The notes: generated from the letters alone by a model not told the origin. A stretch of DNA of 20,836 nucleotides from REDI01 sp964586865 (GCA_964586865.1 CAZPJM010000056.1:1-20836), one strand, 5' to 3'. Positions 1 to 8,314 are shown, counted from the first letter of the stretch. Program-made: numbers and translations.

Positions 1-627
1 GGCACCGCCGGACCGGACCGTCCGGGTGGGGGCGGCGCCCCGGTCGACGGGTCCGGGGCCGCCGGGCTCCGCGCCATCCGCCAGGACCTGGGGGACTGCA
101 CCCGGTGCGGACTCTGCCGCGGTCGCACCCGCCTCGTCTTCGGGGTGGGGGATCCCGACGCTGACCTGGTGGTGGTGGGCGAGGCCCCCGGCTTCCGCGA
201 GGACCAGCGCGGGGAGCCCTTCGTGGGGCCCGCCGGCGAGATGCTCGACCGGATGCTCGTCCACGTGCTCGGGCTCGACCGTTCGCAGGTCTACATCGCC
301 AACATCGTCAAGTGCCGGCCCCCCGACAACCGCACCCCCCAGCCCGCCGAGATCGCCACCTGCCGGCCCTTCCTGGAGCGCCAGCTCCGGGCCATCCAGC
401 CGCGGCTCCTGCTGGTCCTCGGCTCGGTGGCCCTGCGCAGCCTCCTCGACCCCGACGGCCGGATCACCCGCATGCGGGGGCGCTGGCTCGCCTGGGAGGG
501 GATCCCGGCCATGCCCACGTTCCACCCGGCCTACCTGCTGCGCCAGCCGGGGCAGAAGCGCCTGACCTTCGAGGATCTGAAGCAGGTCCGGGCGCGCTAC
601 GACGCCCTCGGCGGCCGCCGGGGGTGA
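1..627 (+). CDS. Family-4 uracil-DNA glycosylase (Fe-S type), 5' end outside window
   Basis: This enzyme removes uracil from DNA as the first step of base excision repair. The reading frame is open from base 1, so the start lies upstream of the window or in the first, poorly conserved residues. Cysteine codons at 97 and 106 (CTRC), 313 (KCRPP) and 361 (TCRPF) match the four-cysteine pattern that holds a 4Fe-4S cluster in family-4 enzymes; a further Cys is at 115. The active-site motif GEAPGFREDQRGEPFVGPAG follows at about 178-237, and the second motif, TFHPAYLLR, is near the C-terminus (about 520-543). The first ATG in frame (145) would remove two of the cluster cysteines, so it is not the true start. 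The gene converges with the S1-domain gene across an 18-nt gap. The family assignment is firm; the exact substrate range is inferred from the family. Confidence 0.92.
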   Translation, partial: GTAGPDRPGGGGAPVDGSGAAGLRAIRQDLGDCTRCGLCRGRTRLVFGVGDPDADLVVVGEAPGFREDQRGEPFVGPAGEMLDRMLVHVLGLDRSQVYIANIVKCRPPDNRTPQPAEIATCRPFLERQLRAIQPRLLLVLGSVALRSLLDPDGRITRMRGRWLAWEGIPAMPTFHPAYLLRQPGQKRLTFEDLKQVRARYDALGGRRG

Positions 628-645
628 GCCGGCCCGAGCCCTGGG

Positions 646-1764
646 TCAGGACTTCCAGCCCTTCAGCGCCTCGGCCATGGTCCCGAAGCCGCCGCTCCCC
701 GCCGGGGCCGGGGCGGCCTCGTCCGGGTCGTCCGACGGGGTCTCGGGGGCGGCGGCCGGTGGGTCGATCGGCGACAGGGCCACCTGGCCCGCCACCCGGT
801 CCACCGAGAGGACCCGCACCCGGATCGCGTCGCCCCGGCGGTACAGGGCCTGCAGGTCGGCGCCGCGCGGCCCGGCATGGGTCCTCGGGATCAGCCCGTC
901 CACGCCGCCGATGTCGACGAAGACCCCGAAGGCCTGGACGCCGGTGATGGTGCCCTGGTGCTCCTGCCCCTGGTCGAGCCGGGACCAGGTCTCGGCCCGG
1001 ACGGCCTCCAGGTCGCGCTCCTGCAGCGCGCGGCGACTCACGACGGTCTTCTCGCCGGTCTCGATGACCAGGAAGGAGAGCGTCTCGCCCACGAAGCGGT
1101 CCAGGTCTTCGCCAGGGATGCGGTCGATGTGGGAGACCGGGCAGAAGGCGGTGGTGCCGCCGAGCTGGACGGTGAAGCCCCCGCGGTTTCGGGCCTGGAC
1201 GCGACCCTCGACGGGGATCCCCGACTCGTGGGCCTGGTCGAGGAAGGCGGCGGCGGTGGCGCCCGAGAGCTTGGTGGAGAGGCGGGTCTCCTCGCCGTCG
1301 GTCCAGACCACGAAGGCCTCGAGCGTCTCGCCCGGCTCGGCGCCGGGGCGCTCGGCCCGGTCCAGGATCGCCTCGGCCTTGAGGCCCACGTCCAGGAAGA
1401 TCCAGGACCCGCTCACCCGGGTGATGGTGGCCTGGATCCGGTCGCCCTCCGCGAGGCGCCGGGCGACGTCGGCGCCGCCCATCAGGGCGTCCAGGTCGCC
1501 CCGGTCCATGCGGGCCAGCTCCTCGAGACCGGACAGGTCGAGCCTCTCGCGGGGCGCGGTCGGGGGCGGCGCGGTCTGTTCACGGCGGGCCTGGTCGGTG
1601 CGCCGGACCGCCTGGACCGGCCCCTTGCGGCTGACCTCCGCGGTGGGCCTGGCGGCTTCGCGGGCCACCTGGCGCGCCTTCTCGGAGAGGGCCTCGCCCA
1701 GGGGGTTGGCGGGGTCGTCGTCGGGACGCTCGCCCTTGCGGCGACGGCGGATCTTGCGCGACAT
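646..1764 (-). CDS. Protein with three S1 RNA-binding domains (ribosomal protein S1-like)
   Basis: This 372-aa protein has three S1-type OB folds, at about residues 105-170 (GDRIQATITRVSGSWIFLDVG), 183-245 (VEGRVQARNRGGFTVQLGG) and 267-332 (HQGTITGVQAFGVFVDIGG). It therefore probably binds RNA or ribosomes. It is shorter than canonical ribosomal protein S1, which has four to six repeats. The first ~100 residues are basic then charged and look disordered (MSRKIRRRRKGERPDDD). The C-terminal ~45 residues are Pro/Ala/Asp-rich and end in a short helix, EALKGWKS. The ATG is preceded by a strong GAGGAGG Shine-Dalgarno about 5 nt upstream. It is divergent from queA across 110 nt. It is probably an S1-like accessory protein rather than the main S1; this distinction is inference. 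Confidence 0.88.
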   Translation of the reverse strand: MSRKIRRRRKGERPDDDPANPLGEALSEKARQVAREAARPTAEVSRKGPVQAVRRTDQARREQTAPPPTAPRERLDLSGLEELARMDRGDLDALMGGADVARRLAEGDRIQATITRVSGSWIFLDVGLKAEAILDRAERPGAEPGETLEAFVVWTDGEETRLSTKLSGATAAAFLDQAHESGIPVEGRVQARNRGGFTVQLGGTTAFCPVSHIDRIPGEDLDRFVGETLSFLVIETGEKTVVSRRALQERDLEAVRAETWSRLDQGQEHQGTITGVQAFGVFVDIGGVDGLIPRTHAGPRGADLQALYRRGDAIRVRVLSVDRVAGQVALSPIDPPAAAPETPSDDPDEAAPAPAGSGGFGTMAEALKGWKS

Positions 1765-1874
1765 GGCGCCTCCTCGGAGCGCCCCGACCTAGCGCGTCCG
1801 GCCTCGGGCGTCGCGCCGGGGGACGGCCACGCTGCGCGGGTCCCGAGGTTCGGAACGCGCTACACGGGCCCGCC
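1765..1874. promoter_or_regulatory. Divergent intergenic region between S1-domain gene and queA
   Basis: These 110 nt must carry promoters for both outward genes. On the minus side, a TAGGTC hexamer (near 1789-1794) lies upstream of the GAGGAGG ribosome site of the S1-domain gene. On the plus side, TACACG at 1861-1866 sits 8 nt before the queA ATG. No good -35 TTGACA box is visible for either. The promoter calls rest only on resemblance to -10 elements. Confidence 0.3.
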
Positions 1875-2897
1875 ATGAGCCTCGACGACTGGGACTACGA
1901 TCTGCCCGACGACCGGATCGCCCGCTACCCGGCGGACCGGCGCGACGCCTCGCGCCTGCTCACCCTCCCCCGGGACGGTGAGCCCTTCGGCCATCACCGC
2001 TTCCACGAGCTGCCCTCCCTGCTGCGCCCCGGCGACCTGCTCGTGGCCAACAACACCCGGGTGATGGCGGCCCGCCTGTTCGGGCGCCGACCCACCGGGG
2101 GGCGGGTGGAGCTGCTCGTGCTGGAGCTGGGCGACGGCCCGGTCCGCGCCCTGGCCCGCCCGGCCCGCAAGCTCGCCCCCGGCACCCCCGTCGCCCTGCA
2201 CGGCGGGGGCACCGCCACCATCGTGGGGGAGGCCGAGGCCCCGGGAGAGGTCCGGGTGAGCTTCGACCGTCCGGTGGCCGAGGTGCTCGAGGCCCAGGGC
2301 GCCATGCCCCTGCCCCCCTACCTGCGCCGCGAGGCCGAGGCCGGGGATCGGCAGCGGTACCAGACCATCTACGCCGAGGTCCCCGGCTCGGCGGCCGCCC
2401 CCACCGCCGGCCTCCACTTCACCCCCGAGCTCCTGGACGCGCTCCGCCACCGTGGGATCGGCTTCGCCACCGTCACCCTCCACGTGGGGATCGGCACCTT
2501 CCGTCCCCTCACCGAGGACGACGTGGCCCGGGGCACCCTCCACCGGGAGTGGTGGCGCCTGCCCGAGGACACCGCGCGGGCCGTCCGCGAGGCCCGGGCC
2601 GCCGGCGGGCGCGTCATCGCCGTGGGCACCACCTCGGCGCGCACCCTCGAGTCCGCCAGCCCCGACCGAGCCACCGGGCCCCTCGCCGGCGAGGGCGAGA
2701 CCGACCTCTTCATCCGGCCGCCCTACACCTGGAAGGGCATCGACGGCCTGATCACCAACTTCCACCTGCCGCGCAGCAGCCTGCTCATGATGGTGGCCTG
2801 TCTGTGTGGACGCGAGCGCCTGCTCGCCGCCTACCGCGAGGCCGTCGCGCGGGACTATCGGTTCTACTCCTATGGCGATGCCATGCTGCTCCTTTGA
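1875..2897 (+). CDS. queA: S-adenosylmethionine:tRNA ribosyltransferase-isomerase
   Basis: QueA transfers and isomerises the ribosyl group of SAM onto 7-aminomethyl-7-deazaguanine in tRNA to give epoxyqueuosine, the penultimate step of queuosine synthesis. The 340-aa length is typical. Family motifs are clear: an N-terminal WDYDLPDDRIARYPA, VANNTRVMAARL (about residues 57-68), GSAAAPTAGLHFTPELL (about 172-188), HVGIGTFRPL, VGTTSARTLES and the C-terminal TNFHLPRSSLLMMV and FYSYGDAMLL. The start is the conserved MSLDDWDYDLP; it has no Shine-Dalgarno, but a TACACG hexamer ends 8 nt upstream, so a leaderless mRNA is possible. The next gene, tgt, overlaps its 3' end, which fits one transcript for two enzymes of the same pathway. 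Confidence 0.97.
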   Translation: MSLDDWDYDLPDDRIARYPADRRDASRLLTLPRDGEPFGHHRFHELPSLLRPGDLLVANNTRVMAARLFGRRPTGGRVELLVLELGDGPVRALARPARKLAPGTPVALHGGGTATIVGEAEAPGEVRVSFDRPVAEVLEAQGAMPLPPYLRREAEAGDRQRYQTIYAEVPGSAAAPTAGLHFTPELLDALRHRGIGFATVTLHVGIGTFRPLTEDDVARGTLHREWWRLPEDTARAVREARAAGGRVIAVGTTSARTLESASPDRATGPLAGEGETDLFIRPPYTWKGIDGLITNFHLPRSSLLMMVACLCGRERLLAAYREAVARDYRFYSYGDAMLLL

Positions 2898-4005
2898 GTG
2901 CCTGGCCACCTCGGGCGAGGCCCGGGCCGGCGTGCTCCACACCCCCCACGGCGACGTCCCCACCCCGGCCTTCATGCCGGTGGGCACCCGCGGGACCGTC
3001 CGCGGCCTGACCTTCGACGAGGTGCGCGCCACCGGCGCCACGATGGTCCTGGCCAACACCTACCACCTGTGGGTCCGGCCGGGGCACGCGCTCATCGCCC
3101 GGCGCGGCGGGCTGCACCGCTTCATGGCCTGGGACGGGCCCATCCTCACCGACTCGGGCGGCTACCAGGTCTTCAGCCTGGCCCACCGACGGACCCTCTC
3201 CGAGGAGGGCGTCCGATTCCGAAGCCCCGAGGACGGCGACCTGCGCTTCCTCTCCCCGGAGCTGGCGGTCGAGATCCAGGAGGCCCTCGCCGTGGACGTG
3301 GCCATGGCCCTCGACGAGTGCCTCGAGGCGGGGGCCGATCGCGCCCGCACCCGGGAGAGCACCGACCGGACCACCCGCTGGCTCGACCGGTGCCTGGCCG
3401 CCCGGCGCCACCCGGAGCGGACCGCCCTCTTCGGCATCGTCCAAGGCGGCTTCTTCGAGGACCTCCGCCGCGACCATGCCCGGACCCTGGTGGATCGCGG
3501 GCTCGATGGGTACGCCGTGGGCGGCCTCTCGGTGGGGGAGGACCCCTCCCGCACGGGGGATACGGTCTCGGTCAGTACCGCCGAGCTCCCCCGGGATCAG
3601 GTCCGTTACCTGATGGGGGTCGGCATCCCCCGGGACATGGTGGACGCGGTGCGGCGGGGCATCGACCTCTTCGACTGCGTCGCCCCCACCCGGGCCGGAC
3701 GGCACGGCACGGCCTTCACCAGCGTGGGCAAGCTGACCATCAAGGCGGCGCGCTTCGCCGAGGACGACGGCCCCCTCGACCCCAACTGCGGCTGCCCCAC
3801 CTGCCGTACCCACAGCCGCGCCTACCTGCGGCACCTGGCCAAGACCCGCGAGCTGCTCGGCCAGCGGCTGGTCACGGTGCACAACCTCACCTACCTGGCC
3901 CACCTGATGGCCCGGACCCGCGCCGCCGTCGTCGCGGACGATCCCGTCGCTCTGGCCGCCCTGGCCGCCGAGGCCGAGGTGGCGAGCGTCAACGCTTCCG
4001 GATAG
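2878..4005 (+). CDS. tgt: tRNA-guanine transglycosylase (bacterial, queuine type)
   Basis: Tgt exchanges guanine-34 of GUN-anticodon tRNAs for preQ1, the step before QueA acts. From the chosen ATG at 2878 the protein has 375 aa, the same as the E. coli enzyme; an alternative ATG lies at 2872. The catalytic aspartates are Asp92 (LTDSGGYQVF) and Asp266 (IDLFDCVAPTRAGRHG). The zinc site is Cys304, Cys306, Cys309 and His335 (NCGCPTC ... TVHN). GIVQGG and YAVGGLSVGE, which line the substrate pocket, are intact. The start lies inside queA with a 20-nt overlap and no clear Shine-Dalgarno, so translation is probably coupled to queA. The 105 nt after the stop lead to yajC, a common order in proteobacteria. 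Confidence 0.97.
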   Translation: MPCCSFECLATSGEARAGVLHTPHGDVPTPAFMPVGTRGTVRGLTFDEVRATGATMVLANTYHLWVRPGHALIARRGGLHRFMAWDGPILTDSGGYQVFSLAHRRTLSEEGVRFRSPEDGDLRFLSPELAVEIQEALAVDVAMALDECLEAGADRARTRESTDRTTRWLDRCLAARRHPERTALFGIVQGGFFEDLRRDHARTLVDRGLDGYAVGGLSVGEDPSRTGDTVSVSTAELPRDQVRYLMGVGIPRDMVDAVRRGIDLFDCVAPTRAGRHGTAFTSVGKLTIKAARFAEDDGPLDPNCGCPTCRTHSRAYLRHLAKTRELLGQRLVTVHNLTYLAHLMARTRAAVVADDPVALAALAAEAEVASVNASG

Positions 4006-4053
4006 CTGCCGGCGTCTTTGCGCGGCACCCTGGGGCGAGGCCGGCTCGGGCCC

Positions 4054-4084
4054 TTGACAACGGGGTCCTGGTGCTTCCCTTGCC
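4054..4084 (+). promoter_or_regulatory. Candidate promoter elements upstream of yajC-secD-secF
   Basis: A perfect TTGACA lies at 4054-4059, but no convincing -10 follows at 16-18 nt. A partly overlapping TGGTGC-N5-TTGC at 4069-4083 keeps the GG and GC dinucleotides of a sigma-54 (-24/-12) promoter at the right spacing. Either could drive the Sec operon separately from queA-tgt. In DNA this rich in G and C, such matches may be chance. Confidence 0.25.
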
Positions 4085-4105
4085 GGGGCCGCGCACCACC
4101 AGGAG
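4066..4105 (+). promoter_or_regulatory. yajC: Inverted repeat that could mask the yajC ribosome binding site
   Basis: TCCTGGTG at 4066-4073 is the exact reverse complement of CACCAGGA at 4097-4104, with a 23-nt loop between. The right arm contains four of the five bases of the yajC Shine-Dalgarno AGGAG (4101-4105), which lies 5 nt before the ATG. In an RNA starting upstream of 4066 the 8-bp stem would cover the ribosome site of the first Sec gene. The pairing is seen directly; a regulatory role is inference. Confidence 0.35.
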
Positions 4106-4110
4106 AGCCC

Positions 4111-4461
4111 ATGCCCGGTGACGCCCCCGATCTGCTCCTCGCCGCCGATGCGGCCGCCCAGGGGGGTGGGTTCGACTGGTTCGGCCTGGCGCTGATGGTC
4201 GTGGCCATGGGCGCCATCATGTACTTCCTGGTCATCCGTCCCCAGCAGCGCGAGAAGGCCGAGCGCGAGAGCCTGATGAACAGCCTCTCCAAGGGCGACG
4301 AGGTCATCACCTCCGGGGGCCTGCACGGTCGCATCGTCAGCGTGGACGACACCGTCGTCCGCATGGACATCGGTGGCAAGGCCACCGTCACGGTCGAGAA
4401 GGACGCGGTCACTCGGAAGGCCTCCGACGACGCCTCCTCCGACAAGAAGAAGCAGGGGTAG
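4111..4461 (+). CDS. yajC: Sec translocon accessory protein YajC
   Basis: YajC is a small inner-membrane protein that co-purifies with SecDF and SecYEG. The protein has 116 aa: a short N-terminal segment, one transmembrane helix (about residues 22-42, GLALMVVAMGAIMYFLVIRP), the hallmark RPQQRE right after it, then the conserved soluble part LSKGDEVITSGGLHGRIVSVDD (about 63-84). It ends in a Lys/Ser/Asp-rich tail, KKKQG. The ATG at 4111 was chosen over an upstream in-frame ATG at 4018 because AGGAG lies 5 nt before it and the upstream extension looks non-coding. secD starts 3 nt after the stop. Confidence 0.95.
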   Translation: MPGDAPDLLLAADAAAQGGGFDWFGLALMVVAMGAIMYFLVIRPQQREKAERESLMNSLSKGDEVITSGGLHGRIVSVDDTVVRMDIGGKATVTVEKDAVTRKASDDASSDKKKQG

Positions 4462-4464
4462 GCC

Positions 4465-6888
4465 GTGGAAGGCTCCCAGTGGTTCCGCCTCGGCGTCATC
4501 GTGGCGCTGTTCATCGGCAGCTTCTACGTGCTGCTGCCCACCATCCTCCAGGTCGACCCCACCTCGGCCCTGGAGCGCCAGCGCGAGGTCGCGGCCGATG
4601 CCGGTCCCCAGACGGGCTCCGCCACCGAGGCCCGGCGCTTCCGACTCGACGTGGTCGAGGGCGATCCCGATGAGCTGGCCCCCGCGGTCGCGGCGCGGCT
4701 GGATGCCGCCGGCATCCCCAACGAGGGTGTCGAGGTCGACGAGGACCAGGTCATCATCCGTCGCGACGTCACCGTCTCCGACGAGGCCATGCTCGAGGCC
4801 CTGGCCCCCGCGCCCACCCTGCGCCTCCACCCCCTCGCGGTGAGCTTGCCCGAGGGCGACGACGCCCCCACCAGCGCCTCGGCCCTGGCATCGGTCGACA
4901 CCGTCGCCGCGCTCGACGGCGAGCCCGTCACGGCGCCGCCCCTCGACATCACCCCGGTCCGCGCCGCCGGGGCCACCCTCACCCTGTCGGCCCCGCCGCC
5001 CGAGGGGACGGGCCCCCTGGTCCTCACCGTCGACGGCGCGGCCAGGGCGGTGGTCCTGCCCGACGAGGCGCCCGAGCCCGCCGAGGGCGCCACCGACACC
5101 GACGCCCCTCCCGCCCGGCCCGACACCGCCCGGTGGGCCTCGCTGGGGGACTACGACCGCCTGGCCGCCGATCTGCGGCTCACCCCGCTGCCCGGCACCG
5201 TCGAGCCCGCCGACGACGCGGGCCCGCTCATCGACGACGACGCCTCCGCCGCCGCCGAAGAGGCGGAGAGCGTGCTGCCGGCCTGGCTCCTCGACATCAT
5301 CCCCGACACCCGCATGCCGCTGGGCCTGGACCTGCAGGGCGGCATCGACCTGACCATCCAGGTCGAGCTCGACGAGGCCCTCCTCTCCCAGGCCAACCGC
5401 GACATGGTCTACCTGGAGGAGCGCGCCGAGGAGAAGGGCCTCGAGATCACCTCGGTCCGCCGCAACCGCTTCGACCCCATCATCGAGGTGGACAGCCCCA
5501 GCGGCGCCGACGCCGTGCAGGGCTTCTTCGGCGAATCCCTCGGCGGTCAGTACGAGTACCTCGACTCGGTGACCGAGGGCGGGACCACCTGGCATCGCTT
5601 CGCCATGACCGCCACCCGCGCCGACGAGCTCCGGGACCAGTCGGTCACCCAGATCCTCGACGTGCTGCGCAAGCGCGTCGCCGAGACCAAGGTGCGCGAT
5701 CCGGTCGTGGTGCGGAAGGGCGGCGGCAAGATCAGCGTCCAGCTCCCCGGGCTCACCGACAGCAAGACCGCCGTGACCGCCATCTCCAAGACCGCGGTGC
5801 TCGAGTTCCGGCTGGTCGACCCCGACTTCCGGCGCGACGAGATCCGCCGCCTCCTGGACGAGGCCGACGAGCGGATGCTCCCCGAGTTCTACCGGGACGA
5901 TCAGCTCCTCAACGAGTGGCTCCACGAAGAGGGCATGCTCCCGGAGAACCGGCTCATCCTGTTCGAGTACGAGTCCCAGCGCGACGAGGAGTCGGGCGAG
6001 GTCGTGCGGCAGCGCGGCTTCGCCTACCCGGTCGAGCGGAGCGTCGTCCTCACCGGCCAGGACGTGAACGGCGCCGATGTCCAGTTCGACCCCCAGACCC
6101 AGCGCCCGGCGGTGGGGATGGAGTTCAAGCCGGCCGGCGCCTCGGTCTTCTGCGACTTCACCGGCGAGCACGTGGACGACCGCTTCGCCATCATCCTGGA
6201 CGGCGAGGTCCAGAGCGCGCCCACCATCAACGAGCGCATCTGCGGCGGGCGGGCCCAGATCACCATGGGCCAGACCGTCGACGCCCAGGAGCAGGCCAAG
6301 GCCCTCGCGGTCGTGCTCCGGACCGGCTCCCTCAACGCCCCCGTGAGCATCGGCTCGGTGCGCCAGATCGGTCCCTCGCTGGGCCGGGACGCCATCCAGG
6401 CCGGCAGCATCGCCACCGTGGGCGGGGGCCTGGTGGTCCTGGTCTTCATGGCGCTCTGGTACAAGGGCCCGGGCCTCATCGCCAACGTGGCGCTGGTCCT
6501 CAACATCCTGCTCATGCTGGCCGGGCTCTCCCTGTTCGGCTGGACGCTGACCCTGCCGGGCATCGCGGGCATCGCCCTCACCATCGGCATGGCGGTGGAC
6601 GCCAACATCATCATCTACGAGCGGATCCGCGAGGAACTCAAGATGGGGCAGCACGCCCGGAAGGCGGTCGAGACCGGCTTCAAGAAGGCGGCCGTCGCCG
6701 TGCTCGACGCCAACATCACCACCGCCATCGCCGGCGTGGTGCTCTTCTCCTACGGCAACGTGACCATCCAGGGCTTTGCCGTCACCCTGCTCATGGGCAT
6801 CGGCACCACCCTGCTGACCGCCCTGTTCGTCACGCGCTCCCTCCTGGAGATCGTCACGCGGCGGACCACCTCCCGGCTCCGGATCTGA
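4465..6888 (+). CDS. secD: Protein translocase subunit SecD with long periplasmic insert
   Basis: SecD with SecF uses the proton gradient to pull exported proteins through SecYEG from the periplasmic side. The start is GTG at 4465, preceded by AGGGG. TM1 is at about residues 8-28. The core begins at LGLDLQGGIDL (residue 286 on). It includes the LRKRVAETKVRDPVV and LPGLTDSKTAV segments of the P1 domain, a stretch around TGQDVNGADVQF, and five C-terminal helices from about residue 645. The proton-relay region AVDANIIIYERI (Asp712) is intact. The protein has 807 aa, against 615 in E. coli. The extra length lies mostly between TM1 and LGLDLQGG: after an E. coli-like alpha/beta segment (about 55-135) come about 150 additional Ala/Pro/Asp/Glu-rich residues. 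Function is firm; the role of the insert is unknown. Confidence 0.96.
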   Translation: MEGSQWFRLGVIVALFIGSFYVLLPTILQVDPTSALERQREVAADAGPQTGSATEARRFRLDVVEGDPDELAPAVAARLDAAGIPNEGVEVDEDQVIIRRDVTVSDEAMLEALAPAPTLRLHPLAVSLPEGDDAPTSASALASVDTVAALDGEPVTAPPLDITPVRAAGATLTLSAPPPEGTGPLVLTVDGAARAVVLPDEAPEPAEGATDTDAPPARPDTARWASLGDYDRLAADLRLTPLPGTVEPADDAGPLIDDDASAAAEEAESVLPAWLLDIIPDTRMPLGLDLQGGIDLTIQVELDEALLSQANRDMVYLEERAEEKGLEITSVRRNRFDPIIEVDSPSGADAVQGFFGESLGGQYEYLDSVTEGGTTWHRFAMTATRADELRDQSVTQILDVLRKRVAETKVRDPVVVRKGGGKISVQLPGLTDSKTAVTAISKTAVLEFRLVDPDFRRDEIRRLLDEADERMLPEFYRDDQLLNEWLHEEGMLPENRLILFEYESQRDEESGEVVRQRGFAYPVERSVVLTGQDVNGADVQFDPQTQRPAVGMEFKPAGASVFCDFTGEHVDDRFAIILDGEVQSAPTINERICGGRAQITMGQTVDAQEQAKALAVVLRTGSLNAPVSIGSVRQIGPSLGRDAIQAGSIATVGGGLVVLVFMALWYKGPGLIANVALVLNILLMLAGLSLFGWTLTLPGIAGIALTIGMAVDANIIIYERIREELKMGQHARKAVETGFKKAAVAVLDANITTAIAGVVLFSYGNVTIQGFAVTLLMGIGTTLLTALFVTRSLLEIVTRRTTSRLRI

Positions 6889-6895
6889 GGTCGAC

Positions 6896-8248
6896 GTGGA
6901 CTGGCTCAAGAACCGACTCGACGCCCTGAGCATCGACTTCCTCCGCCGTCGGCGGATCTTCGCCGTCGTCAGCATCGTGGCGGTGCTGGCGAGCTGGCTG
7001 CTCTTCTTCGTGGCGCCCCTGGTCACCGACGGCGCGGTGGGCCCCCGCTGGGGCATCGACTTCCAGGGCGGCACCGAGCTCCACCTCCAGTTCAACCACG
7101 ACGAGGACGGCAACGCCCTCTCCGAATCCCCCGAGGTGGCCATCAGCGATGTCCGCGCCGCCCTGGAGGAGCTGGGCCTGGGCGATGACGTGGTCCAGCG
7201 GATCGGCCCGCCGGCCAAGCAGGAGTACCAGATCCGCATCAAGGACACCACCGTCGGCTCCGAAGAGGACCAGGCCGAGGTGATGGGCCTTCTCGCCGGA
7301 GAGTACGGGGCGGATCGGCTGGGTGAGCCCCGGGTGGACGCCGAGGTGGGCACCCGCATGATCGTGCCGTTTGCCGAGGGCGACGTGCCGCCCCTCGACG
7401 AGCTCGAGAAGCTCCTGGGCCAGCTCGAGGGCGTGACCGTCTCCGAGTCGCGGGAGCCGGGCGAGATCCAGGTCCGCATGCCCGGTGTGGCCGACAACAT
7501 CCTGGACCAGCTCGAGGGCTCCATCGACGCCCCCTTCATCGTCAAGGCCACCGAGTCGGTGGGGCCCAAGGTGGGCGGCGATCTGCGGACCCAGGGCTTC
7601 ATCGCCATCGCCATCACGCTGGGCCTGGTGCTGGTCTACATCGCCTTCCGCTTCGACATCGCCTTCGCGCCGGGTGCGGTGCTGGCCCTGCTCCACGACG
7701 TCTCGCTCACCGCCGGTGTCTTCGTCCTCCTCGGGCTCGAGATCAACCTGCCCATCGTGGGCGCCCTGCTCACCATCGTCGGCTACTCGCTGAACGACAC
7801 CATCGTCATCTACGACCGCATCCGCGAGAACCAGGATCGCTACCGCCGCCAGGACCTGCCCGAGCTGATCAACGTCTCCATCAACGAGACGCTGACCCGG
7901 ACGGTGGCCACCTCGGTCACCACCTTCCTGGCCATCACGCCCTTCCTGCTCTTCGGCGGCAAGCTCATCCCCGAGCTCATCGGCATGCCCAGCGCGGGCG
8001 ACGTGATCTGGTCCTTCGCCTTCGCCATGATGCTGGGCATCATCTTCGGTACCTACTCGACCGTCTACGTGGCCAGCCCGACCATCCTGGTCATGCAGGA
8101 CGTCAAGCCGTGGCTCGCCCGCCTGCTGCCCGACCTGGGGAACACGGGCGATGGCGATGATGACGGCATCGACGACCGGGCCCTCACGGCCAGCGAGCAG
8201 CGGCGGCGGGAGCGGGCCGAGAAGGCCGCGCGCGGCGGTGAGCGGTAG
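6896..8248 (+). CDS. secF: Protein translocase subunit SecF
   Basis: SecF is the partner of SecD in the proton-driven SecDF motor. The 450-aa protein begins with GTG at 6896, 7 nt after secD, with GAGG as ribosome site. TM1 (about residues 22-43) is followed by the family motif WGIDFQGGTELHL, a periplasmic domain, the ESVGPKVG motif before TM2 (SecD has QIGPSLG at this place), and the TM4 region GYSLNDTIVIYDRIREN with the conserved Asp. Against the ~320 residues of E. coli SecF, the periplasmic domain is longer, and a cytoplasmic tail of about 40 residues is rich in Asp then Arg (ending RRRERAEKAARGGER). Such basic tails are common in SecF. It is the last gene of the operon; no terminator hairpin with a U-run follows. 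Confidence 0.96.
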   Translation: MDWLKNRLDALSIDFLRRRRIFAVVSIVAVLASWLLFFVAPLVTDGAVGPRWGIDFQGGTELHLQFNHDEDGNALSESPEVAISDVRAALEELGLGDDVVQRIGPPAKQEYQIRIKDTTVGSEEDQAEVMGLLAGEYGADRLGEPRVDAEVGTRMIVPFAEGDVPPLDELEKLLGQLEGVTVSESREPGEIQVRMPGVADNILDQLEGSIDAPFIVKATESVGPKVGGDLRTQGFIAIAITLGLVLVYIAFRFDIAFAPGAVLALLHDVSLTAGVFVLLGLEINLPIVGALLTIVGYSLNDTIVIYDRIRENQDRYRRQDLPELINVSINETLTRTVATSVTTFLAITPFLLFGGKLIPELIGMPSAGDVIWSFAFAMMLGIIFGTYSTVYVASPTILVMQDVKPWLARLLPDLGNTGDGDDDGIDDRALTASEQRRRERAEKAARGGER

Positions 8249-8314
8249 AAGCCCGCAAGGGTTCGGGGGAATGCCGCGCCCGGGTGCGGGGTACCCTCCG
8301 GTCGTGGAGGAAAC

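Noticed and set aside
4006..4110. A VemP/SecM-like arrest-peptide gene ahead of the Sec operon
   Set aside because: No separate small frame with start, ribosome site and signal sequence is present; the only open frame runs into yajC in phase.
2785..7617. Very long minus-strand open frame (1,610 codons) antisense to queA, tgt, yajC, secD and secF
   Set aside because: The plus-strand genes are well-known families; long antisense frames are expected in DNA this rich in G and C, and this one is low-complexity with no recognisable domain.
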